Assembly: GCF_000226095.1 (NCBI RefSeq)
Contig: NC_016474.1
Location: 3,968,001-4,032,000 of the forward strand
Source: Thermothelomyces thermophilus ATCC 42464
Lineage: Eukaryota > Ascomycota > Sordariomycetes > Sordariales > Chaetomiaceae
DNA: 64,000 nucleotides
Reading direction: 5' to 3'
Part shown: positions 20,592 to 31,817 of the stretch, one piece after another
How positions within the stretch are numbered: position 1 is the stretch's first letter
Layout of the letters: each line of letters begins with the position of its first letter
Program-made: the position numbers and the translations under genes
The notes under the pieces: generated by a model
The model's input: the letters and a program-made list of their open reading frames with translations, nothing else
What the model was told of the DNA's origin: nothing
Database searches by the model: none

Positions 20592-22853
20592 ATAGTTTAG
20601 AACAGAGGTAACTTCGACCTTGACATCGACATAGCTACTAACGTTATAGCTAAACAGCTGCTTGCCTAGCTTGGTTAACTCTATTAGCGAATCTAGGAGT
20701 TAGATTAGAGAGACAAGGCTACTTAAGCTCGAATCAAGGAACTCGAGAACAGCGAAAAGCACTCGTAGAAACTAGTTAACGAGGCCTATGCCAAAATCAA
20801 GGCACTCGAGGGCGCTAAAGCGAGCCGTATTAAGATTAAACTACCTAGTAAATATAGAAGAACTAAGGAAGATCTTATAGGATTTCTAATAAACCTTCGA
20901 TTTTACTTCTGGCTTAATGATAATAAGTTTCTAGATAATAAAGCTAAAGTCCTCTATATAGCTATAAGACTAGAGGGCAAGGTACTTAGATAGTTCGAGC
21001 CTATATAGAACGATTATCTTACTAAGGAAGACGAAGACGACCAAGACGTATTTATATAGGTAGTCTTTTAATTTTATGACCGTTTCAAAGAAGAGCTTTA
21101 GAAGGTTTTTGGTAATAAAGATAAGAAGATTTATATATAAGAAAGACTTGCTAATCTCTAATAAACTAAGTTAATAGCTTCCTATGTTATATAGTTTAGA
21201 TAGGATATACTTAAGTCTTAGCTTAATAATAAAGCATTAATATAACTATTCTATAACGGCTTAAAGAAAAAGGTTAAAGATAAGCTATATAAGTATAATC
21301 GGCCTAAGACCCTAGATAAGTATATTATATAGGCTATTAGAATCGATGATTAACTCTATATATAAGAGTAATAGAAACAAGGTCGAATAAAAAGAACTAT
21401 AATTAAGGCTAACAATAAGAAAAAGCAAGTGTACGTTAGTACCTTGTATAGGACGTACCCTAGAGCTATAGATATGGATATAACGTAGAAGTAGGACTAG
21501 AAGAAGACGACTAAAGACAAGTCTAATGTTACCTACTATAACTATAGAAAGAAAGGGCACTATAAGTAAGAATGTCGAAGCCCGAAGAAAGAGTAAAAGA
21601 TAGTCCCTAGAAAGGAAATTACGGTTATTGACGAAACTACTAAGGACGTTATCGAAGTAATAGCTACGAGCTATGAAGATAGGGGTAGTGATACGGATAG
21701 TCTCGAATACGACGGTAATAGTAAAGACGAACAAGTACTATACTCCGAACTAGTTACTATAGACCTAGAGACAGGTCTTGCCAAATAGGATACGGTAGGA
21801 GGGTATATACCGCTAATTTCGATTTTCCTAGCCTTAAGACAATAGGGTTTCACGGTTATACAGAGGCAGGATAGATTATAGATAACTAATACCTAAGGAA
21901 TCGAAAGACCTAGACCTAATGTTCTATTCCTCTAGGAACGAATCGAATAGTACTATAATGAAGTTTTCCGGCTTAATACGGAACTGCGTGAATGGGATAG
22001 ACGCTTGATTCGACTTGTCTAGTAGAGCGATAAGTTAAGGGACAAGACGAGGGAACTCTAACGTATCGTAGAAACTATCAAAGGAGGATAGCCTATAATA
22101 TATAATAGGCCCGATAGCTATGCTAAATACCTTGACGACCAGTAACTTAATAACAATATATGAAACCTAGAATACCAGTTTATATACGCGAACCACGGAA
22201 AAGACGAGCGTATATAGGGAAGCTACTAGAAGAAATACTTCTACTTTAACATTAGAGTACCTATAGTCCATATATAGTGGGAAGGATTTGGGAAAGAATT
22301 CTAATACCTCCTAGGCGATGCTACGTAACTATATCCTTAATACGAGGCATATACGCAAGTGCCCTGGTTTTAGTATATAGTATACGGATACTAATATTAC
22401 TTCTGTAACAAATTCGAAAACAATCACTAGCCGACCTGATAAGGAAATGAGGACAGAAGCTTATATCCTATGGAATAGGTCCACGATATAGGAAATGGAG
22501 CGGCCGAATTGCTCTAGAAGATTGAAGCCCGTGATCTAGAAGGCATTATAATAGTTCTAAGACGAGCCTAGCCTAGGTACTATAAAATAGGACAAGACAT
22601 ATAGGACTCGTACTAGAGTAACGATTGCCTCTATTATATAGACGAAAAGAAATCGCGAATTTAGGAGCTTTAGATAAAGCTATAGCACGTACGATAAGAA
22701 GTAGAACGGATTTAATAGTAGAAAGCCGTAAGCACTTAATGGCTTATAGAAATGAGTACGATTGATGAAGCCGCTATTAGCTAAATAACCGAAGAGGTTA
22801 ATACTGACCTAGGAAACGGGTCAGGGCCCTTCGAGGGGCCTAGAAACCATTAA
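20592..22853 (+). pseudogene. gag: A3 gag, start codon lost
   Basis: The ATG has become ATA at 20592-20594. The frame is otherwise colinear with A2 (2262 nt, stop TAA 22851-22853 after NH). The knuckle near 21528-21575 reads YYNYRKKGHYKxEC, with the third cysteine kept. Gln and Trp codons are changed to stops throughout. The long C-terminal extension and the GC-rich hairpin at about 22823-22840 are present. Confidence 0.85.
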
Positions 22854-25786
22854 CGCCTATATAGTGGCAAGTAGTAGCGTAGTATAGGAAGAACTAGTAT
22901 AAGAGACTACTATATCGAGACCTCCCGGCAGAAATATAGGAAATCGCTACAATCTTTGGACGACGGTAGCAAGATAAGCGACTATAGATAATAGTATAAT
23001 AGAAACAGCACGAAATGCTTATACTAGTAGATAGTAGAGCAGAGATAAACCTAATTTCGCCAACGCTTATAAATTAGCTATAGATACCCTAGAGAATGAA
23101 GCGGAAGTATAGTATAGTCAAAGGGCCATTTCCGATATAATAGGTACGTAAGGAGACCAAACTAATCGACATCACTATAGTAGGGAAGACTATAGCAGTC
23201 ATATTTAGCATTATAGATATAGGTAACGACAAAGATATAATATTAGGGTTACTATAGTATAAAGATTACGACCCGGACATTAGCTAGAAGAATAGTAGCT
23301 ACCTATAACCCTAAATAGAGTTATATTCGACTAGTAAGATAGGGAGTATACAAGGATCGCAAATAGACGATGCTTAAGGGAAGGTATATCCTACGGATCT
23401 ACTATAAGAGACGGATAATAGTAGATAGACTATTACAGACTCTAGAAGAGGTAGTATAACGACATTAATATCGTAATAGGAGGAATAAGCTAAACCGCCG
23501 ATAGCTATTCTCCCCGTTAACGAATATAGAGCACTACAATTAGAGTAGTAGGTTAAGATAGGAGAAATCGCTAGCATCGCTATAGACGGAATCAAGTTCG
23601 TATACTATTAGAAAACCAAGAGACGAGACAAGACTAGGGAAGTACCGAAGGAATATAAAGGACACCTAGCATTCGAACCGAAACATCTAGAAGGACTATT
23701 AGAACACGGCCTATAGGATTACGAGATTAAGCTTAAGGAAGGAGTATGACTAAAGTTCTTTAAGATCTATTATATAAGCTAGACTTAGAACGAAGAACTT
23801 AAGCAATATTTAGAGGAGAATCTTTAAAGAGGATATATCTATCTACTAATATCGCTAGTAGGCTACCTAATCCTATTTATACCTAAGAAAGACGGAAAGC
23901 TATAATTATATATTAACTATTAATAACTTAACGAATAGACCATGAAAAACCGATACCTATTATCACTAATCCTACGGCTCCGAGATTAGTTAGTAGGAGC
24001 CTAATATTTTACATATCTTGACTTACTATCGGCCTATAATTATATATAGATCAAAGAAGGCGACGAGTAGAAAACGGCCTTTAGGATACCCTATAGCCAC
24101 TATAAGTACCTTATTATGCTATTTAGACTTATAAACGCGCTAGTAACGTTCTAAGCCCTAATTAATTAAGCTATCCGACCCTTTCTCGACAAATTTGTAG
24201 TATATTATCTCGACGACATACTTATCTTCTCTAAAACGATAGACAAACACCGGAAGTACGTAAAAGTGGTACTAGACACGCTATACGCGTATAAACTATT
24301 AGTTAATAAAAAAAAAAGCGAATTCCACGTTAGGAAAATAGTATTTTTAGGATACGAAATATCTCTAGAACAAATCCAGATAGAACCCTTAAAGGTTAAA
24401 GCTATTAAGGAGTAGTTATAACTAATGTCAGTTATAGAAATACAAAGCTTCATCGGATTTACGAACTTCTACCAAATGTTTATTAGGAACTTTAGAGCGA
24501 TCGTACGACCTTTATATAAACTTATAAAGAAAAACGCTAAATTCTAATAGGAAGAATAGCACGAGCAAGCATTTATACAGATCCGTAATACTATTACTAA
24601 AGATCTAGTACTAGTATTGCCAGACCCTAAGAAGTCATTCGAGGTAGAAACAAACGCTTTAGATTACACTATCGGAGGACAATTAGGATAACGAGACGAA
24701 CAAGGAAAGCTATATCCTATAGCCTTCTTTTTAAAGAAGCTCGATAGATTACGTCTTAATTATCTAATCTATAATAAGGAACTATTTACGATTATCGAAG
24801 CTTTTAAGGAATAGTAACCATACCTTAGTAGCACGATTAAACTAGTATAAGTATATATAGATTATAAGAATCTACAATACTTTACGACGACAAAGGAGCT
24901 TAATAGACGATAAATACGATAGGTAGAATTCCTTACGGAATTTAACTTTGAGATCTGCTATAAGAAGGGCAAAGAGAACGTACAAGCAGACATCTTAAGC
25001 CGACAAACGGATTATATAGAAGGACGAACGGAAATAATACTACCGTTATTCAAGAAACAAATGGATAGAACGTTATATTACGAAATGTAGATACCTGTAG
25101 AAGATAATCTACTTGACTCGTTCCTAGAATGTTACGTAATCTTTCGAGAAGAAAGGATTAACGAGGTATAATATTAAGTAGCACCCGGACTACTAGTACC
25201 TAATGGAGTAGAAGAAAGGGATAGAAAACTCTAGTACCGAGGCAAAGTATATATTTATGATAGGGATCAATAGCTATAAATGATTTAAGAACTTTATAAG
25301 TCAAAACTTAGAGGATATAAAGGAGTTACAAAGACTATTGTATAAGTCAAGGAATACTATGACTTTCTATAGTTAACGGTATAAGTTAAGGAAGTCGTAT
25401 AGAACTACGACATTTACAATCGAGACAAAACGGCACGATATAAGCTGTATAGGCTACTTTAGCTACTACTAATAGCTGACAAACTATAGAATTTAGTTAC
25501 AATAGACTTTATTACAAAGCTACTAGAATCTAAGGACACGGCTATAGGAGTAATTTATAATAGTATTCTTACTATAGTGGATCGCCTAACTAAATAGGCA
25601 TACTTCTTTCCCTATAAGGAGTCCTAGATAGCTAAACAGCTAGTAGACATAATCTATTAGCAAGTTATATTAGTATATACTTGGCCACAAGAATAGATTA
25701 CTAATAGAGATACTAAGTTCGCGTCAAAGTTCTAGCAAGCATTAATGTAATGATTAGGCGTTAATAGCAAGCTATTAATGGCATAT
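22854..25786 (+). pseudogene. pol: A3 pol, first part (PR, RT, RNase H, IN core)
   Basis: The protease motif is DSRA. RT YLDD is intact at 24206-24217 in the frame -1 to gag. RNase H follows near 24640-24730 and the integrase core near 25490-25786. The gene stops at the CATAT target (25782-25786), where A4 is inserted. It resumes at 40852. Confidence 0.87.
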
Positions 25787-26208
25787 TATGACGAACCTAG
25801 CTCAGACTTCTTCTAAAAGGGTTCAGACGAAGGTAGATTAAGCGGGACAGGCAGGCAGGTCGTCTAAGGGATTCAGTAAAGCCAAAGGGTTCACAATAAC
25901 ACTTAGAGTTATCTCTTACAGTAATTAGCAATGCTTGGTATAAGTACTGTAATTATAATTGTTACTACTGGTAAACTCCTAGAGTTCGCCAAAGTCCGGT
26001 GGAACGAGTGACTATATACAATTCCCTGTCCTTCCTCCTTAAGTCTTGATCGTACGATCGCTGCTACGATCCTGCGATCGTTACCTAAGTGCTTATCTTG
26101 ATCGAAGTGCGATCACTGCGATTACTTCCTGATTGGTCCTTAGGTCTTGTAGTTCTTAATTAGTCCTATACGCCTTGCCGGGTCGCCTTATATAGCCAAA
26201 TCATGATA
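25787..26208 (-). repeat. A4 3' LTR (422 bp)
   Basis: It pairs with 40425-40846. Its U3 type is special to A4, with repeated CGATCG/GCGATC motifs at about 26047-26131. Confidence 0.94.
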
Positions 26209-26340
26209 CGATACCCCTCCTTTAGGTCTTTCGTCCTCGAAAGACTCTGGTCTGTTTTAAATAGCGCTAATATCCCCTGTCTGTATGTAATTGCGTTTCC
26301 TAGTTTCTTCCTTCCTTTGCCTTCCCACGATGTTATCGAG
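26209..26340 (+). promoter_or_regulatory. A4 hairpin and putative antisense promoter
   Basis: The hairpin GTCTTTCG (26226-26233), 4-nt loop, CGAAAGAC (26238-26245) differs from the A1/A2 form at a position changed on both arms, so pairing is kept. TTTTAAATAG lies at 26255-26264, some 75 bp before the ATG. Confidence 0.6.
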
Positions 26341-26961
26341 ATGGCTGATCGTATAAGAAAGAAGTCGAAATCTAAACCTGCTACATCGACTCTTTGTGCT
26401 AATTACCTTCTTATAGTAATTCTTTCTTCGGATAGCCTTTTAACGATATACCCTTGTTTGCCATATAAGTCTAAAGGCCTTAGTTTATATGAGGTCTCGA
26501 AAGCCGACTCTTCTTGATATATAGAGTGTGTCTATAATAAACGCTCGAATTGTAACGTTCTTGGCGTTTCCCCTACTTAGCTTCGTTCTATCGCGGCTTA
26601 GCATTAGAAACTTAAGGATAAACTTATAGCTACTAAGGAGCAAGTCCTTCGTCTTTAGAAATAAAAGCAGATGTGGTTTAAGAGGATGATAAGAGCTATT
26701 GCTCGGGGTATTGACAGTGTAGAGGAGTTGGGACGAGTAGAGCGTGAGGAGGCTAAGGCAGCGGCGGCAGCGGAAACTTCTAGGGTTACTACGTCTTCTT
26801 CGACCCTATCTCGTTTGTCTGCCGATTTCGGGCAGCTTTAGGATACTATGTATCCTGAAGTTCCTTTAGATCCGTCCTTGCTAGCCGATTTCGGGTTGGT
26901 TTCTGGTCTATTACTTTCGGTTGATCAGGGTTCCTCTGGTAGAACTACTAAAGTTTCTTAG
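26341..26961 (+). pseudogene. A4 antisense accessory gene, single frame
   Basis: One frame of 207 codons runs from ATG (MADRIRKKSKSK) to TAG 26959-26961, with only about seven internal stops, each explicable by RIP. The cysteine region (PCLPYKSKGLSLYEVS, then YIECVYNKRSNCNV) has two CxxC pairs if Y is read as C, with spacers one residue longer than in the A1/A2 type. It continues through a coiled-coil-like segment (KLKDKLIATKEQVLRL) and IARGIDSVEELGRVEREE to a tail ending SSGRTTKVS. Beyond the cysteine pattern and tail it differs strongly from the A1/A2 protein, although gag-pol of these copies is close. Function unknown; nucleic-acid binding is inferred. Confidence 0.75.
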
Positions 26962-29107
26962 GGCAATTTAGGTTCTTGACGGGTTCCTATAAGTTATCTT
27001 CTAGTCTAAAATCAAGCTATTTAACTAGATATTACAGTTCTCTATTAATAACTTGTAAATTTAAGATTTCTTCGACGTCTTATTCTTCCTTTTTGTCTTT
27101 TGCTTTGATATTTATAACGACTTTGGCGTTCTTTGGCGCTAGCTCTAAAAGTGAAATATAAAAAACGTCTATCTATAGTCATATAGATAATAGTAATAAT
27201 AGTTAATAGTTAGATGTCGAGATTCGTTCTTTAATAATAAATAGTCCTAATTTCTTAAAGTCTAGCTTCTCGCTTAGTCGTTTAGTTTATAGGTATTGTA
27301 AGATTAGGTAAACTTTGTCTCCCCTCTTTAGGCGAGGTCCCTCGAGCCTATATTTGTCATAGTAGTTCTTTATCCTCGTTTTGACAAACTCGAGTTCCTT
27401 TTTAAGCTTTTTATATAGTGCGTACATTTGTTCTACTTTGACTACTGCTCTCAGCACTATAATCTCTAGTCCTTGTCTAAGGTCTACTTTATATCCGTAG
27501 TTTACAAAGAATAGTATAACCTTGGTCGTTTCTGTTGGTATCGTGTTATAAGCGAGCTATACTATTGGCAATAGCATGACCTAGTTATCTTGTTGGTAGT
27601 TGACGTAAGAACGGAGATACTGTTCGATAATTTGGTTTAGTTGCTCCGTTTGTCTATCGGTCTGTAGGTAATATGCTATTAATAGTTTGCTGTTAACGCC
27701 TAATCGTTATATTAATGCTTGCTAGAATTTCGATACGAATTTGGTGTCTCTGTCGGTAATCTATTCTTATAGCTAAGCGTATACTGATGTAACTTGCCAA
27801 TAGATTACGTCTACTAACTATTCCGCTATCTAGGACTCTTTGTAAGGAAAGAAGTATACCTATTTAGTCAGGCGATCTACTATAGTAAGGATGCTATTAT
27901 AGACTACTCCTATAGCTATGTCCTTAGATTCTAGCAGCTTTATAATGAAGTCTATCGTGATCGAACTCTATAGTTTGTCAGGTGTTAGCAATAGCTAAAG
28001 TAGCTTATATGGCTTATGTCGTACCGTTTTGCTTTGGTTATAGATATTATAGCTTCGTATAACTTCCTTAACTTATATCGTTAACTATAGAAAGTTATAG
28101 TGTTTCTTAACTTGTGCGATAGTTTTCGTAACTCCTTTATATCCTCTGAGTTTCGACTTATAGAGTTCTCGAATCATTCGTAGCTATTAATCCCTATTAT
28201 AGATATATACTTTGCCTTGATACCAGAGTTTCCTATCTCTTTCTTCTACTCCGTTAGGTACCAGTGGTCCGGGTGTTGCTTGATACTATGTCTCGTTAAT
28301 CCTTTCTTCTCGAAAGATTACGTAACATTCTAGGAATGAGTCGAGTAGATCATCTTTTATAGGTGTCTATGTTTCATGATATAGCGTTCCGTCTGCTTGT
28401 TCCTTGAACAATGGTGCTATTGTTTCTGTTCGTCCTTTCGTGTAATCCGTTCGTCGGCTTAAGATGTCTACTCGTACGTTTTCTTTGTCCTTCTTATAGT
28501 AGATCTCGAAGTTAAATTCTACAAGGAATTCTACCTATTATATTTGTCGTCTATTAAGTTCCTTTATTATTATAAAGTATTGTAAATTCTTGTAATCTAT
28601 ATATACTTATACTAGTTTAATCGTACTACTAAGGTATAGTCGTTATTCCTTGAAAGCTTTGACAATTGCAAGTAGTTCCTTGTTGTAGATCGGATAATTG
28701 AGACGTAGTCTGTTGAGCTTCTTTAAAAAGAAGGCTATAGGGTATAGCTTTCCTTGTCTATCTCGTTATCCTAATTGTCCTCCGATAGCGTAGTCTAAAG
28801 CGTCCGTTTCTACCTCAAATGGCCTCTTAGGGTCTAGCAATACTAGTACTAGGTCTTTAGTAATGGCATCGCGGATCTATATAAATGCTTGCTTATATTG
28901 TCCTTTCTATTGGAATTTAGTATTCTTCTTAGTAAGTTTGTATAAAGGTTATACGATCGCTCTAAAGTTCCTAATAAACATTTGGTAGAAGTTTATAAAT
29001 CTGATGAAGCTTTATACTTCCGTGACTGATGTTGGCTATAGCTAATTCTTGATAGCTTTAACCTTTGAGGGTTCTATCCGGATTTGTCCTAGGGATATTT
29101 CGTACCC
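26962..29107 (-). pseudogene. pol: A4 pol, 3' part (chromodomain, IN, RNase H, RT end)
   Basis: This minus-strand pol segment is interrupted at TACCC by A5. It shows the chromodomain near 26980-27110, the integrase C-terminal region near 27190-27440, the integrase core near 27700-28000 and RNase H near 28750-28830. It is RIP-broken and joins 36640 upstream. Confidence 0.85.
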
Positions 29108-29528
29108 TGTCACGGAAATATGTATATAGGACGCCGCCTAAGCCGCCTTCCCCGACAGGCCAATAGGACAGCAGGTACAAACGGACTAATCAGGAAAGGA
29201 TTACACTTAGCAAAGTGATCTATATACTATAGGATCACTACCATAGCCGTAATCCAGACGGCAAAGAATCACTAGGTAAAGAGTAATCTCAGGATTATAT
29301 ATATATGTAGATAGTCACTTGTTATAATAGACTCTAGGAGTTCACTAGTAGTAACAATTACAATTATAGTACTTATACTAAGCATTGCTAATTACTATAA
29401 GAGACAACTCTAGTGTTGTTATAAACCCTTTGGCTTTACCAAATCCCTTAGACAACCTACCTACTCGTTATACTTAACCTACCTCTGTCTAGACCCTTTT
29501 AGAAGAAGTCTAAGTTAGGTTCGTTATA
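29108..29528 (+). repeat. A5 5' LTR (421 bp)
   Basis: It starts TGTCACGGAAATATG and ends GGTTCGTTATA. U3 motifs of AGTGATC/GATCACT type lie at about 29213-29300. The TATA run is at about 29296-29310 and the proposed R start AGTAGTAACAAT at 29347-29358. Confidence 0.94.
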
Positions 29529-29555
29529 CATTGTTACTACTCCCTTTATTCTATT
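29529..29555 (+). promoter_or_regulatory. A5 leader with self-priming PBS
   Basis: ATTGTTACTACT (29530-29541), one base behind the LTR, is the perfect 12-nt inverse of AGTAGTAACAAT in the LTR (29347-29358). This is the cleanest example in the window. Confidence 0.72.
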
Positions 29556-31817
29556 ATAGTTTAGAATAGAGGTAACTTCGACCTTGACATCGATATAGCT
29601 ACTAACGTTATAGCCAAATAGCTGCTTGCTTAGCTTAGTTAACTCTAGCAGCAGATCTAGGAGTTAGACCAGAGAGACAAGGCTACTTAAGCCCGAATTA
29701 AGGAACTCGAGAACCGCGAAAAGTACTCGTAGAAGTTAGTTAATAAGGCCTATACCAAAATCGAGGCACTCGAGGGCGCTAAAGCGAAGCGTATTAAGAT
29801 CGAACTACCTAGCAAATATAGAGGAACTAAGGAAGATCTTATAGGATTCCTAACAAACCTCCGATCCTACTTCCGGCTCAATGACGACAAGTTTCTAGAT
29901 GACAAAGCTAAAGTCCTCTACATAGCCACAAGACTAGAGGGCAAGGTACTTAGATAGTTTAAGCCTATATGGAATGACTATCTTACTAAGGAAGACAAAG
30001 ACGACCGAGACGCATTTATATAGGTAGTCTTCTAATCTTATAACTGTTTCGAAGAAGAGCTTTGGAAAGTTTTTAGTGATAAAGACGAGAAGATTCATAT
30101 ATAAGAAAGACTTGCTAATCTCCGATAGACTAAGTTAGTAGCCTCCTACGCTATATAGTTTAGATAGGACATACTTAAGTCTTAGCTTAATAATAAGGCG
30201 TTGATGTAACTATTCTATAATAGCTTAAAGGAAAAGGTCAAAGACAAGCTATATAAGTACGATCGGCCTAAGACTCTAGACAAATACATCGTATAGGCTA
30301 TTAGGATTAATGATCGACTCTATATACAAGAGTAGTAGAAACAAGGTCGAATGAACGGAACTACAGTTAAGGCTAACGACAGGAAAAAGCAGGCGTACGT
30401 TAGTACCTTATATAGGATATACCCCGGAGCTATAGATATAGATATAACGTAGAAATAGGACTAGAAGAAGATAACTAAAGACAAGTCTAATATTACCTAC
30501 TATAACTATAGAAAGAAAGGGCACTATAAGCAAGAATGCTAGAGCCCGAAGAAAGAATAGAAACCAGCCCCTAGAAAGGAAATTACGGCTATCGACGAAA
30601 CCACTAAGGACGTCATCGAAGTAGCAGCTACAAGCTATAAAGACAAGGATAGTGACACGGATAGTCTTAGACACGACAGTAACGGTAAAGACGAACAAGC
30701 ACCGTACTCTGAACTGGTCACTGTAGACCTAGAGACAGGTCTCGCTAAATAGGATATAGCAGGAGAGTATGTACCGCCAATTTCGATTTTCCTAGCCTTA
30801 AGGCAGTAGGGTTTCATAGTCACGTAGAGGCAGGATAGATTATAGACAACCGACACCTAAGGAATCGAAAGACCTAGACCTAATATTCTATTCCTCTAGG
30901 AACGAATCAAATAGTACTGTAACAAAGTTTTCTGACTTAATATGGAACTATATAAACGGGATAGACGCTTGATTTGACTTGCTTATTAGAGCGATGGAAT
31001 GAGGGACAAAATAAGGGAACTCTGATATATTATAGAAGCTATTAAAGGAAAATAGCCTATAGTATATAATAGGCCCGATAGCTATACTAAGAATCTTGAC
31101 GGTTAGTAACTTAGTAACGACGTGCGGAACCTGGAATACTAGTTTATATACGCGAACCGTAGAAAAGACGAGTGTACGTAGGGAAGCTACTAGAAGAAAC
31201 ACTCTTATCTTAGCTTTAGAGTACCTATAGTCTATATATAATAGGAAGGATTTGGGAAAGAATTCCAATACCTCCTAGGTAATGCTACACGACTATACCC
31301 TCGATACGAGGCATATACGCAAGTGCCCTAGTTCCAGTGTATGGCATACGAATGCTAATACTACTTCCGTAACAAATTCGAAAACAATTACTAGCCGACC
31401 TAACAAGGAAATGAGGACAGAAGCTTATACTCTATGGAATAGGTCTACGATATAGGAAATAGAGCGGCCGAATTGCTCTAGAAGATCGAAGCCTGTAATT
31501 TAGAAGGTATTACAATAGTTCTAAAACGAGCCTAGCCTAGGCACTATAGAATAGGACGAGACATATAGGACTCGTACCGGAGCGATGATTGCCTCTATTA
31601 TATAGACGAAAAGAAATTACGAATTTGGGAGCTTTAGATAAAGCTATAGTACGTACGACAGAAAGCAGAACAGACCTAATGGTAGGAAGCCGTAAGCACT
31701 TAATAGCTTACAGAAATGAGTACGATTGACGAAGCTACTATTAGCTAAATAACTAAAGAGGTTAGCACTAACCTAGGAAACGGGTCAGGGCCCTTCGAGG
31801 GGCCTAGAAACCATTAA
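29556..31817 (+). pseudogene. gag: A5 gag, start codon lost
   Basis: ATG has become ATA at 29556-29558. The frame is 2262 nt with stop TAA 31815-31817. The knuckle at about 30492-30540 reads YYNYRKKGHYKQEC. Trp and Gln codons are converted to stops. Phase and length match A2, A3, A4 and A6 exactly. Confidence 0.85.
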
